64,000 nucleotides of DNA from the NCBI RefSeq assembly GCF_028583425.1, contig NC_072790.1:14552552-14616551 (forward strand), read 5' to 3'. Origin of the DNA: Eublepharis macularius (Eukaryota > Chordata > Lepidosauria > Squamata > Eublepharidae). Numbering within the stretch: position 1 is the stretch's first letter; each line of letters opens with the position of its first letter. Of this stretch, positions 49,878-61,279 are shown in pieces. Below the pieces are notes generated by a model. The model searched no databases. It saw only the letters and a list, made by a program, of their open reading frames with translations, and was not told the origin of the DNA. A program made the translations under genes and the position numbers.

Positions 49878-50200
49878 AGTTTGGTGTAGTGGTTAAGAAT
49901 GCGAGACTCTAATCTGGAGAGCCAGGTTTGATTCCCCACTCCTCCGCTTGAAGCCAGCTGGGTGACCTTGGGCCAGTCACAGCTCTCTCAGAGCTTTCTC
50001 AGCCCCACCCACCTCACAAGGTGTTTTGTGGGGATAATAATGACATACTTTGTAAACCGCTCTAAGTGGGTGTTAAGTCATCCTGAAGGGAGGTATATAA
50101 ATCAAATGATGTTGTTGTTGTTGTTACGTTGTACTCCACTCTGAGCCTGCTCTGCAGGGAGAGTGGACTAAAAGTCCAATAAAATTAAATAAATAAATAA
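49878..50200 (+). repeat. tRNA-derived SINE plus LINE-type tail
   Basis: GGTGTAGTGGTTAAGAATGC, then GGTTTGATTCCCCACTCC (B-box region), a body with TGACCTTGGGCCAGTCACAG, then (TTG)n. A second tail CTCTGAGCCTGCTCTGCAGG ending in AAATAAATAAATAA follows at 50128. Confidence 0.82.
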
Positions 50201-50329
50201 CCTACTTCACAGGGTTATTGTTTTGAGGCTAATGGAGGAGACAAGAATGATGTAAGCCATTTAAAGTGTCCATTGGGAAGGAAAATGTGGTATAAAGGAA
50301 GTAAATATATCTCCATTGTCTGCCTCTGC

Positions 50330-50480
50330 ATTTGTCTACATCTTTTTTGAAGTGCGGCACCCGAAGCTGGACACAGGACTCAAGATGACGTCTGACTAGT
50401 GTACAGTCAAGTCGCACTCTTGCTGCATATGACTTGGATATTATTCTCTTAACACAGCGATTCCATTCTATGCACCCAAG
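50330..50480 (-). repeat. CR1 internal fragment
   Basis: The minus strand encodes LVRRHLESCVQLRVPHFKKD, a decayed version of the CR1 HLEYCVQFW segment. Confidence 0.7.
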
Positions 50481-50499
50481 AGCTGATATTGTCATGCTG

Positions 50500-51453
50500 T
50501 TATCTGCAGCTGACAGCCTGGCACCTTCTCAAGGGTAGGTTAGGGCAGAAAATGTACCGCTGTTGCCAGAAAGACAAGGGACCGGCCCAATTATGAGTCA
50601 GACGTAAGGTCTTGCCTCAGAAGGTAAAGTGGAAGGAGTCAGTCTTTTGGCAAAATGTTTTGGGCACGCTGCTGAGTTAGGAAGCAACACTAAGATGCCC
50701 AACGTTCTGTTTTACGAGAGGGATTTCTTTACTGTTGCTAAATCCTGGCTGTCTTGCATCCCACAAGGCACCCATGTGCTTTGTGGTGTTCACTTTCTTC
50801 TTCCCCAAAGCTTCTGTTACCTAAAGCAACATTATCCTGTGTTTCTTCTGCCTCAATGAAGAAGGAGATGGTTCAGAAAAGCGTAGGAAGCATTGACTTG
50901 GTGTCTGCAGGGAGTACCCGTTTGGAAACGTCTTCCTTCATCATAGGAGGCTTGATTTGCAACCTCCCAACACTTCAGGATTGGCACTAGCGCCCCACAG
51001 CAGGCATTTTGTGGTGGCGTTCATTAGCTGTTCTCAAAATTCCCAAAGTGCCCACAGGCTCAACAAAGTTGAGGACCCCTTTTCTAACATATGCCAGTGG
51101 GGTATTCATGTCTGAAAATGTTTATTTTAAACGTATTTCCGTCTCTTAAGATTCTCGGCTACATAGGCCATGGTAGGAAGATGAGAATCCTATCGGTTTG
51201 GCAGCTTGGTGGGTGAATGGCCACTTGACCTATCTCAGTATTTATATTCTCTCTTAGCATAGTTGCACACACTGCTTCTCTGAAATTTCAAGCTTAGAAG
51301 TGAGAAAGTAGTACATGTACTTGCTGGAACACTCAAACCAGATATGGAAAATGAGTCATGAAGGCAGGGGGGATAAGGAAAGAGGTGGTGATTAGAGACA
51401 GGACTCATGACAGTTCATTTTGGTGTTTACACACTGCATTAACCAGTGGATTT
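50500..51453. other. Unassigned stretch
   Basis: Short frames only; nothing recognised. Confidence 0.45.
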
Positions 51454-51469
51454 TTGGGGTGTCATTTTC

Positions 51470-52991
51470 TTTTCTTTTTTAATATTTTTTTTATTTTTCA
51501 GTATACAAAACACTACACAAGACTATCACAAGGGACGGGAAAAGATGGAGAAAAGGGAAAGGGGCGGGGAGAATAGGGAAAAAAGGGAGGATAACCTACA
51601 ATCAACACTACACTTCAATGTTTTCCCTTCATACTGCCATAATAAAAAAAAAAGCTCAATAAGATAATGATGGAGTGGTTAATCATACAGAATACACATT
51701 CCAAATTCTAATTAAACTTTCCTCCCCCTTCTGGGTCCCGGACGCAATTCTCTCTGAGCAGCCGCAACTGCGGTGCTCGTCTCCTCCCCCCCCCTCAGAC
51801 TTCTCCTTTTCTTCCTGCTTGGTGCACTGGAATTCCGGGTTTTTCTCCTCAAAATCCCTTAGTTGATCTTCTGATAATATCTCATAGGCTTGATCTTTAT
51901 GTCCAAACCATATTCCTTCCGGAAGTAACCATTTGTACTTTATTCCGCGGTCCCTCAGAAGAGCTACGAACTTTTTGTACTTAAAACGTCTTTTCCGGAC
52001 TAGAAATGGAACGTCCTTCAAAATCTTGACTTTATTGCCCATAAAGTCCAAATCCGCATTATATGAGTTATATAGGATAGTGTCCCGAATCTTTTAAAAT
52101 GAAAAGTCAATGATGATCTCGCGAGGCAGCTGTCGCTTTATTGCATATTTTGAAGAAGCCCGACGGACCTCCAAAATGGCGCTTTTGACCTCTTCTTTAG
52201 TTGTCCTCGCGGGTGTCGCCAGTAGTTCCGAGACCAAACCCCACAGATCCTCATTTTCCTCCTCTTTCACGTTTTGGAGGCGCAAAATTGTCTGCGTTCG
52301 TTCCACCTGTAGCCCGATAAGCTGGTTCTCCACCAACTTCAGCTCTTTTTTCGTAGCCTTCACAAGTGACGCACTTTCCAGAGCAGACTTCTCTGCCCCC
52401 CCCCCGCTGCTTCCTTAATGGTTTTCACTTCGCTTTCAATTAAGCCCACCCTTTGATCAGTTTCGTTCAGCTTGTCAACAAAGGGTTTTATGGCTTCCAC
52501 CACCGCCCTGCGCACCAATTCTTCGAGCGACTCTCCCTTCTGCAAGGTAGCCAAGATTGACTTACCCAGAGCGGGACTTTGCTTCTTTGCAGCCATTTTA
52601 GGGGGGGGGCGCCAGCCAAATTCTGGAACTCACCGAAGGGGAAGAGCGAGTCTTCTTCAGATCCACCGCTCCTTCACAAACGCTTGTAGAACAGAAGGGA
52701 TTCGCTTGTTTGCAGGCTTCCGCCTGTTTCTTTTATTTGCCGTTTCTCGTTGCCCGGCGGCACTCAAGGCGCCGCGCACCTCTGCCGGCCTCCATAGGGA
52801 CAAACGGGCAATTCCCCCCCCACATAGATTTCGGGGGGTTCTTCCCGCAGCGTCCCGGACCCTGCCTCCCTAACTGGGAGTCCTGGGGGCTAATCCTTGC
52901 AGATCAGCCGCCCGGTCAGGGGGCTCGGGCGCTTCCTCCCGGACCCGCGGAGAGGAGCGTCCGACATGGCTGAGAAAACGAAACCAAATCC
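51470..52991 (-). mobile_element. ORF1-only L1 derivative (HAL1-like), full insertion
   Basis: It is bounded by the perfect 16-bp TSD TTGGGGTGTCATTTTC (51454-51469 and 52992-53007). On the minus strand it has a CpG-rich 5' UTR of about 395 bp, ORF1 in three frames, a short purine/pyrimidine-biased 3' UTR and a poly(A) tail. No ORF2 sequence lies between the ORF1 end and the tail, so it resembles the half-L1 elements known in mammals. Confidence 0.82.
51683..52596 (-). pseudogene. L1 ORF1p-like protein, frameshifted
   Basis: ORF1p is the L1 RNA-binding chaperone. The N-terminal part (52596 downward) is MAAKKQSPALGKSILATLQK followed by a coiled-coil-like stretch (DKLNETDQRVGLIESEVKTI). A poly-G tract near 52400 breaks the frame. 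The middle part (to 52094) has ENQLIGLQVERTQTILRLQN and LWGLVSELL of the RNA-recognition region. A stop at about 52094 then separates the C-terminal domain (51683-52051: VKILKDVPFLVRKRRFKYKK, RGIKYKWLLPEGIWF). Domain order is complete for ORF1p. Confidence 0.82.
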
Positions 52992-53007
52992 TTGGGGTGT
53001 CATTTTC

Positions 53008-53889
53008 AATTTATTCCATAACAATTTATGCAGAGATGGGTGTATTAACCTTTTTTTCTCTCATTTTCAAAATCTCAGCAATTCTTCTAGATATATGTTA
53101 TTTTAAAAACTTCCATATGGTAAAGCAGAATCTCGAAATAACCAGTGTCCAATATAAAAATAGGGTTCCCTGAGTATAGAAATGGGTGGTGGTGAATTTC
53201 TCTTAGACTGAAATATAATGATAGTATATTTGGATAGTATAATACCAATTTATTTTTTTTAAAAAACAACAGATTGCAATGGCTTATGAATGAATTTTTG
53301 GTAGGTATCAAATATTTTAAAAGAGAGGTTATGCTGATTCTTCAGATGTGGAAAGATGTGAAAAGATGTGTAACCCAGGCATGTAACCGGTGCACTAACG
53401 TTGCTACAGCTAAGTAGATCTGGATTAAGAGGGCGCCAAGCGACCCGGTATAGTAGGGTTCCCAATTGACCTGGAGAAAAATGTCTTGTTCCTGAAGGCA
53501 AAATGTGTGGAAATAGTCAGTTGAAGCTTTTCATGGCATGGAAATAAATAACCTCTATAAAAAGAACAAGGCATGTTTTTTCCTGCAGAGAGTTGGCAGT
53601 ACTACTATATATGCACTGCTTTTTGTCCCATAGAAGAACGGTGGTATATAAATAAAACTAAAATCACAATTGAAACTCATACAAAATCAGCTTAAAATGA
53701 TAAAAATCAAGAAAGTGGCCATTTAAAATCACTGTTACAAAGGGTCCATTTAAAGGAAAACAACAGAAGAAGGATTTTGAAAACAGGGAAGCCTGGCTAG
53801 TCACTATTTATTACATTCATATCCTGATCTTCCTCCAAGAAACTCAGGATGTGAATGTAGTTCTCACATCCTCCATTTCATTCTCACAG
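53008..53889. other. Unassigned AT-rich stretch
   Basis: 53600-53680 has a SINE-like tail (GGTGGTATATAAATAAAAC). Nothing else was recognised. Confidence 0.45.
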
Positions 53890-54013
53890 CAAGGTTGCGA
53901 GGTAGTTTAGGCTAAGATGAACCCCGGGTCACCCAGTGAGTTTGACCAGGTGGGGGCCAGAACTTGGGTCTCCCCAATATCACCTCAGTACTCTAACCAC
54001 TATGCCACCACAC
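53890..54013 (-). repeat. MIR/CORE-like SINE fragment
   Basis: GGGTCACCCAGTGAGTTTG, then GAACTTGGGTCTCCCC and ACTCTAACCACTATGCCACC, the inverted SINE head. Confidence 0.6.
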
Positions 54014-54016
54014 TGG

Positions 54017-54207
54017 GGCCGTTTCCACACGGCTTACCTTCCCTCAGAACAACCCGGAACATTGCGCAAAAAATGCAGCAGATCGCGTTTTCTCATGCAA
54101 GATTTGCGTGACATCGTGCAAATCTCGCGCAAGAAAATGTGATCTTCCGCTTTTTTGCACGATGTTCCAGATCGTTCCGAGGGAAGTTAAGCCATGTGGA
54201 AACAGCC
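54017..54207. mobile_element. Fold-back MITE (GGCCGTTTCCACACGGC ends)
   Basis: A 191-bp near-palindrome with left end GGCCGTTTCCACACGGCTTA and right end GCCATGTGGAAACAGCC. TGG flanks both sides, possibly a 3-bp TSD. The centre pairs AAATCTTGCATGAGAAAACG-type sequence with its inverse. Confidence 0.8.
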
Positions 54208-54210
54208 TGG

Positions 54211-55033
54211 GTATCAACTCTTTGGCAGAATACTGACAGCAAGGGTGACTGGCCAGCCTTCTTGATGAAACTGTAGCAAAGCAGGCCCTGCTTAAAGGTT
54301 AATGCATGAAATTAGGTTTCATCTCTGGAACTAAGATAATGGGGTGGTAGTGATGCCAGTCCCCCAGTGATTCCCTGCTCCCACCTCTTGCTTCCTGCCA
54401 TTTCTCAGAGAAACAGTGGAATAATATTTTCTTTTTTTAAAAAGTCTGTTGAAGCAATGGCTTGACATCACTTCCATGGGAAACCCAGAAGTGACATCAT
54501 GCCTCTCTAGGAAATACCAGAAACTCTATGGTAAAACCCAGAAGTCAGTCCTCTCTAGAAACCATTGAGATACCTTTTGCTTTACCATAGAGCTTCTGAT
54601 GATTCCTAGAGAGGCAATATCACTTCCAGATTTTCCCCAGAATTGACATTACACTGGTGCTGCCAACTGCCTTCCATGTCTTCCCACCCTGGTTGTCCCC
54701 TGGTTGCCAGGTCTCTCACAGCAATGGGTGACTTCTTCATGCCTGCCATTCCTCAGAGGGGCAGCAGAGGGGAAGAAACTGCTGGACAATATGACATGAC
54801 TTCTGGTGAATACACATAGAGCCTTGTCTGAAACCTAGAGTGTCACACCCAGATATTCTCCAGAAGTGAGGTCACACCTTTGGTGTAGTCATCCACCCTG
54901 CTCTGTCCTTCTCCCGCTGGTGGCAAGCCAATACTGATGCATATGATAAGAGATATTGCCTAAGTAAAGTATGTTGGGGCCAAGCAATATAGGCCTTTAA
55001 AGGTAACGGCCAACGCTGTGTACTGATACACAC
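54211..55033. other. Unassigned stretch
   Basis: An imperfect inverted pair (CCAGAAGTGACATCATGCC and AGAGGCAATATCACTTCC) suggests old repeat DNA; no gene. Confidence 0.4.
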
Positions 55034-55041
55034 CAAGATGC

Positions 55042-55399
55042 TAGGGATCCCATTCCCCTGGTGGTGAATGGAATTCCCACTACTGCTTGCCTGGCCAGCA
55101 GGGGGAAAGGCAAGGAATGGGTTTCCTAGGCCCATTCCCTTCCTAGGCACATTCCCCCACACATACACCCCGAGAGCGCTCCCATGTTTTGCAGTGGGCC
55201 AATTTGGGCCCCAAAACAGACCTGATTTGGCCCATCTGGGGCTCAGATCACTCCACTGTGATGTGCACACATGCACTCCCCAGCCTTGCACAATGATGTC
55301 ACTTCCTGGAAGTGTGGGGCCGCAAATGTGAGAAACTTGCCGGAAGTAACAGTAAGGTAAGCACTTCTGCCAGGAGGGTAAGGGGACCAAGCAACCCTA
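55042..55399. mobile_element. hAT-type element with TAGGG ends, second copy
   Basis: The left end TAGGGATCCCATTCCC and right end AGCAACCCTA are flanked by CAAGATGC / CAAGATAC (7 of 8). The interior has AATGATGTCACTTCCTGGAAG. It is inverted relative to 16337-17078. Confidence 0.75.
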
Positions 55400-55599
55400 C
55401 AAGATACCCCGATTAGATTTGTTTCCCTGAAACTTCAATCAGTCTACAATTTAAAAGGCTTCTTAAAAACTTGCAAGAAATCTGCATTACTTGTAAAAGG
55501 GTCGTGTACACACATACAAAATGTATGCACAACCCAAAATGCTGTCTTACCAGCAAGATGAAGACGAACCCATTTTGTACGCACATGGGCTCTTTGTAG

Positions 55600-56105
55600 T
55601 GTTGCCAGCCTCCGGGTGGTAGCTGGAGATCTCCCAGAATTACAACTGATCTCCAGTCCACAAAGATCATTTCCCCTGGAGGAAATGGCAAATTTGGAGG
55701 GTGGGCTCTATGGCATTATACCCTGCTGAGCTCCCTCCCCAAACTCTATCCTCCCAAGGCTCCAAACCCCAAATCACCAGGAGTTTCCCAGTCCACAGTT
55801 GGCAAGACTAGTTCATTCAAAAATGATGTCAAATGCACAGAAGGACAGGGAAGAAGTCGGATTGCCAACTTCAGTTTGGGAAATTCCCGGTGATTTGGGG
55901 GTAGAGCCTGGGGGGGGGGGCTACATTTCGGAAAGGGAGGGACAACAATGGTGTATGATGCCATACAGTCCTCCCTCCAAAGCAGCCATTTTTCTCTGAG
56001 TGGTCTTTGTAGTCTGTAAATCAGATGGATTTGAGTCCAGTGGCACCTTAGATCAGCTGTTATTCTGATATATTCCCAGGCCCCACTTGGAGGTTGGTAA
56101 CCTTA
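55600..56105. mobile_element. Two GGTTGCCA-type MITE copies, head to head
   Basis: 55600-55812 begins GTGTTGCCAGCCTCCGG and ends CCACAGTTGGCAAGAC. 55856-56105 begins GGATTGCCAACTTCAG and ends GGAGGTTGGTAACCTTAG. Confidence 0.7.
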
Positions 56106-56120
56106 GGGACACTAACTGAG

Positions 56121-56260
56121 AGCCGAGTTTTGATGGGAAATGGTTTTACAGCTTGGCTCTCCATTACAGCTGCAAGACCAGGACGCCTACATTTCCCATC
56201 AAAACTTGAGGGAAGCTGACAGGTGTCCAACCTGTGTCAGGCATCACTTGTAGCTTGGCT
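56121..56260. mobile_element. CTNAG-target MITE, copy 4, internally deleted
   Basis: The left arm is shortened (AGCCGAGTTTTGATGGG); the right end CACTTGTAGCTTGGCT is complete. CTGAG flanks both sides (56116-56120 and 56261-56265). Confidence 0.85.
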
Positions 56261-56439
56261 CTGAGCATTGCTGGCCAGATCAAAGGACATCCCATAATGG
56301 TGCATGAACAGTCCTAGCGAGTTCATGGCAGAGAGCCGCTGGGGCTTCATGGTCCAAATAGGATCTGGAGGACCTGAGATCATCATATTCCTATCCTGAC
56401 ATGAAATTCAGTGTCTGACCTGGGGCCTCTCACTGTCTC

Positions 56440-56560
56440 TCAGCCTAACCTCACAGGGTGATTGCTGTGAAGCTAATAATAAGTTATAACACACTTTGTT
56501 AACTGCTCTGAGTGGGCATTAAGTTATCCTGAAGAGAGGTATATCAATCAAATATTATTA
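56440..56560 (+). repeat. tRNA-derived SINE, 3' half
   Basis: AACTGCTCTGAGTGGGCATT, AAGTTATCCTGAAGAGAGG and (ATT)n match the 3' half of the SINE at 49878. Confidence 0.7.
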
Positions 56561-56767
56561 TTGTTATTTTTAACCTGACTCACAGTATTGTTATCATGAT
56601 AAAATGGTGATGGGAAAACCATGTAGGCCCCCCTGTGCTACTTGGAGGAAAGTGGGATAAAAATGACCTAGATAGGAATGTAAGATCTTCTCAAATATTT
56701 ACTATCTTCTTTTGTGTGTCTCCTCGTCTTCCTCCTCTCTCCCAACTCCACTGCTCTTCCTGCTTGT

Positions 56768-57000
56768 TCAGAGTTGGAAGGGGCCATACAGACCTTCTAG
56801 TCCAACCTCCTTCCCAATGCAGGATGAGCCTAAAACATCTCTGACAAATATTCACCCAGCCTCCTCTTGAAAACTGCCAGTGAGGGGGAGCTCACCACCT
56901 CCCTAGGCAGCTGATTCCACCTTTGAACTACTCTGACCGTGAAAAAGTTTTTCCTAAGATCCAGCCGGTACCTTTCTGCATGTAATTTAATCTTGCTACA
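56768..57000 (-). repeat. CR1 3' fragment
   Basis: AGAGTTGGAAGGGGCC, CAGGATGAGCCTAAAACATC and GGCAGCTGATTCCACCTTTG match 7583-7810. Confidence 0.88.
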
Positions 57001-57483
57001 ATTGTAATTTTACATAAGCAGCTATTCAACTATGTTGAATAAATATATAAATATTCCTCCTCCCCCACTGATTTGGAAACATGTTGCAATTAATTTTTTA
57101 TCCTAATCCTCCACTAGATGGTGATAAGTGGAGAGAGATCGCATTCACTAGCATCTTCCAAGAATCCCCTGCCTTCATTTTATGCTCAAGTGCGCTACCT
57201 CATCTTGAGAGCATTTCCTAAGAAATAAATCCCACTGGTATAAATGGGGCTTAATCCCAATTGGCATGCATAAGATTTCATCTTTTGGACCTTTTTAACA
57301 CCCACACGATTCAAAACCTTTTGTGCTACATTTGGATTTTTAATGCAAAGGTAAAACTTTTTTTGGCCAGTGTAATGATAATTGTTATAATTTAGAGACA
57401 GTCCCTTAGTTTGAGGATTTGCCCTAAAATCACACGGCCTTCGTTCAAGAATAAGGCTTGGTTTAAGACTAAACTTCACTTAG
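57001..57483. other. Unassigned stretch
   Basis: Nothing recognised. Confidence 0.45.
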
Positions 57484-57692
57484 GATTGCCAGTTCTGGCT
57501 TGGGAATTCCAGGATGTTTGGGAGTGGAGTCCGGGAACAGTGGAGGTTGGTGAGGGGACTTAGTGGGGTATAGTGCCACGGAATCCACCTGCCGACACAG
57601 TCATTACTTCCAGAGGAACCTGTAGTCTGCAGTCTGGGAATGAGTTGTAATCCTGGGAGATCTCCAGACCCTGTCTGTAGATTGGCAACCCC
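57484..57692. mobile_element. GGTTGCCA-type MITE
   Basis: GGATTGCCAGTTCTGGC at the left and AGATTGGCAACCCCCTA at the right, with the typical GGAATTCCAGGATGTTTGG. Confidence 0.7.
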
Positions 57693-58324
57693 CTAGGTGC
57701 CAAATCCTGCCACCTCTTCCTGATCCTTGCCCCTGCTCAAATGAGCAGCGTGGGGGAAACGATTGGGTGAGAAGATGGTGGTGATGCAGCGATACCACTT
57801 CTGGATGAAACCTGGAAGTGATGTCACTGGCATGCTAGGATTTTGCCGCTCTCTATGGTTTTACCAACATGCTTAACTGCAAAGAAGTTCCATGGAAACC
57901 AATGGCCCTTCTAAGGAATGGGCTTTGTTATTTGGGTTCCAAGCTGGAATTCTGAAAGCGCACAGTCAAAAGATCCTCGCTCAAAAGTGTATGAGAAATT
58001 GCCCACAAGGAGAAGCAAAGGCAGTAAAAAGCTTTCATGTCGCCCAGTGGCAATTAACTCAAAGTGACATGTATGCTGTAATCATTTGGCACTGTAAACA
58101 TTCCCATTGGTAGCTTAATCTAGAGTCTAGGCACTCCCTTTGAACTAATCCTCTCTCACTGAAAGAGAGATTTGTCCTAGTCAACAGCGTGTTTGGAAAC
58201 TTACACAATACATTTAAAAATATTTTAGAGTTGGCTTTGAAAGAAGGAGAGAAGCCCAGGCAAGCCAGAGTCTCAGATGAAAGAATATGAAAGCTACCCT
58301 AAAGTTAAATTTGCTTTCATAATA
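57693..58324. other. Unassigned stretch
   Basis: Nothing recognised. Confidence 0.45.
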
Positions 58325-58332
58325 CTTGAAAC

Positions 58333-58705
58333 CATGGCTTTTTTTCTGGGAAAAGAGGTGGTGGAACTCAGCGGGTTGCCCGCACAGGGGGCAACTCCTG
58401 GCGGGAGGTGGTGCCCCTGGTACCACATGCGTGTGCGCAAAGTGCACACATTCTCCCAGGACTGCACAATGATGTCACTTTGGGTCAGCTGGAACAAGGG
58501 AGGGAGTTTTTTAAAGTTTAAATCGCCCTCGGCAAAAATGGTCACATGGCTGGTGGCCCCGCCCCCTGATCACCAGACAGAGGGAAGTTTAGATTGCCCT
58601 CCAGCAATCTCTGGAGATCAGGGGGCGGGGCCACCGGCCATGTGACCATTTCCAAGAGGTTCCGGAATTCCGTTCCCCAGCGTTCCCGCTGAAAAAAAAG
58701 CCCAG
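58333..58705. mobile_element. hAT-type fold-back MITE (CAGGGCTTTTTT family), longest copy
   Basis: The left end CATGGCTTTTTTTCTGGG and right end AAAAAAAAGCCCAG lie between perfect 8-bp TSDs CTTGAAAC (58325-58332 and 58706-58713). It keeps more interior than the other copies, including GCGGGAGGTGGTGCCCC. Confidence 0.92.
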
Positions 58706-58749
58706 CTTGAAACAAGGAATTAGCAAATGTGTGGGTGAATCAGGGCCAC

Positions 58750-58960
58750 AGAAAATATCCCATGAAGTTTATTTACTTAGATATTTCTCTCCTATGATTT
58801 ACAATATTTCTTAGCCTTACAACAACAACCCTGTGAGGTAGGTTAGGCTGAGACAGAGTGACTGGCCCAAGATTACCAAGCAAGCTGCCATGGCAGAATG
58901 GGGATTCAAACCCGAGTTGCTCAGATTCTGCTCCTTTGTCCTCTGCACCATGCTAGTAGT
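58750..58960 (-). repeat. MIR/CORE-like SINE
   Basis: AACCCTGTGAGGTAGGTTAGG, then GGGATTCAAACCCGAGTTG and CTCTGCACCATGCTAG, in inverse orientation. Confidence 0.65.
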
Positions 58961-59297
58961 GGCACACACAGAAGTAACGTTAGAAATGCGCTGTCGTAAA
59001 ATCCAAGCCACGTACCCCTCAGTAACATTGAAACTAGTTTGAATTGGGAAATTATGAGCAGCCGATAATCTTTGGAAAGATTCTCTTTGGCCATTAGCTT
59101 GGTGCCTGGTTGTGGTGAGAGAACAGCTAGAGATCCCAGGATTAATTTTGCAGGTAAACAGTTATTTAACTGTGTAGTAAATCATGCTTTGGTGATTCTG
59201 AATGGACACAGAAACTGGGATCTTATGGGTGACTTTGTGTGACAAATAGAGGTAGTAGTGTAATTATATGCTGTTCTCACCACGCTTACTCTCTCAG

Positions 59298-59413
59298 GGC
59301 CAAGCTACACATGACGAATGACACTTGAACGGCAAGTGGATTGAGTGGAGGGCAAGTGAACAGGGAGAAATACACTTGCTGTTCAAGTGTCATTCGTCAT
59401 GTGTAGCTTGGCC
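59298..59413. mobile_element. CTNAG-target MITE, short divergent member
   Basis: A 116-bp palindrome with GGCCAAGCTACACATGACG and its inverse at the ends, flanked by CTCAG (59293-59297 and 59414-59418). The interior differs from the other four copies. Confidence 0.82.
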
Positions 59414-59967
59414 CTCAGATTTATAAGTTTAAGGTGGGTGATTATCAGGGAGGCGACCATCTTCCTCTGCAGCTTTCTGTTCTAGCTTCACCATGCTCTT
59501 TAATATCTTCTGGATTCTCAACTGATTCTTTGCAGTGGGAAAAAGTTAGACGGTCACCTGAATCAGCTCCTATAGTAATGAATATCATTTGTTCTAATGA
59601 ATGCAAGTCTATCTTAGCGGAGATTTTGAAACAGAGGGATATTGTAAGAATGACAGAATTATTATCTACTGTCTCTGGATCTTTTCAAGCCAATTTATTC
59701 AAAACCCTTACTCCCCTCTAGGCACAAATGGGAAAATGCTTGGTTCGACGAGGAGCGTAGAGGATATATCAGAATAATTAGAACCAAGCTCCACTTATTA
59801 CCAATTCACATGATCACCTATTGGAGTTTATATTCTTGAAGAAGGAGTTTAGAATTTTGATAAAGCACAAAAAGTGGCTTGCACTTTATGAAAATGGGGA
59901 GATTCTCATCTCAGCTATTAATAACAATGAGTTACAGACCTATTGGAATATAGTCAATAGAGGCCTC

Positions 59968-60100
59968 TCTGCTCTCTGGGCATGGAACAGGGGTCACTGG
60001 AGCAGTCGGGCGGGGAGGTAGTTGTGAATCTCCTGCATTGTACAGGGGGTTGGACTAGATGACCCTAGAGGTCCCAACCCTATGATGTTGGGATTCTAGT
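59968..60100 (+). repeat. CR1 3' tail inserted in the LINE
   Basis: GGGCATGGAACAGGGGTCAC through GGGGTTGGACTAGATGACCC matches the CR1 end at 40545-40668. Confidence 0.85.
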
Positions 60101-60982
60101 AAGTTTCCATCATGTATTGCCCCCAGGATATGGGAATGATATTTTGCCACTATTTTTGCACTGAATCCTGAATCCGAGATCAGAGGGGAACCTGTAGAAC
60201 CCTCCCCAAACAGATTTCTGGCTGCCTGTACTCCCGGAGGCAGTGAGCTCTTTAATTAAAAAAATGCACTCAGGCAAAGCACCGGGGCCAGACCTGATAC
60301 CAGTAGATCTCTTGAAAACTAATCTATCTTGGTGGAGTAATTTATTGGCTCTGCTCTTTACCCAAATCAACATCTCAGGTATTATTTCTGCATCCTGGAA
60401 ACATACAACGATAGTTCCTGTTTATAAAAAAGGTCCTAAAACTGACCCTGCAAATTACCGGACCATTAGTCTCCTTTCAACAATTGGTAAGGTATATGCG
60501 GCCTTCCTCCATTCTAAACCGCTGAACTAGACAGAATCTGAAGGAATATTATGTCTGGAACAAGCTGGATTTAGGAGAGGTGCCTCAGTTCTTGATCACT
60601 CTCAGGAATCCGCCTTGAGCCTGCTTGTGGAGAGGAAGGGCTAAAAATCTAATCAATCAATCATATTGCACCATCTAGTGGAGAAGTATTCCTCATTCTC
60701 AGGAGATCACGTAGCTTTTATGGACCTAAAGGCAGCTTTTGACTCTGTCCCTAGATCCCGTCTCTGGACTAAATTGGCCAGAACAATATTTGGCTAATTT
60801 TTAAGCTGTATGAGAACACTACTGCACAAATTTGTTGCAGCCCCAAAGGACGACTTACCGGTAATATCCACCTTTCTAAGGGTGTTAAGCAAGGTTGCCT
60901 TTTGGCCCCTCTGCCTTTTAATTTATATATCAATGATATGATCCCTTGCATATAAAAATTAGCACTCTATGCACCTACATTA

Positions 60983-61279
60983 AGAGCCCCGTGGCGCAGA
61001 GTGGTAAGCTGCAGTATTGCAGCCAAGCTCTGCTCATGACCTGAGTTCGATCCCGGCAGAAGCTGGGTTCAGGTAGCTGGCTCAAGGTTGACTCAGCCTT
61101 CCATCCTTCCGAGGTCGGTAAAATGAGTACCCAGTTTCCTGGGGTAAAGTGTAGATGACTGGGGAAGGCAATGGCAAACCACCCTGTAAAAAGTCAGCCA
61201 AGAAAACGTCATGGTGTGATGTCCCCCCATGGGTCAGTCATGACTCGATGCTTGCACAGGGGACTACCTTTACCTGTAC
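60983..61279 (+). repeat. Sauria SINE
   Basis: The tRNA-like head has CCCCGTGGCGCAGAGTGG (A box) and GAGTTCGATCCCGGC (B box). The body includes CCATCCTTCCGAGGTCGG and the tail GGCAATGGCAAACCACCC, GTCAGTCATGACTCGATGC, ending ACCTTTACC. A perfect 16-bp TSD CTATGCACCTACATTA lies at 60967-60982 and 61280-61295. This family marks lepidosaur genomes. Confidence 0.95.
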
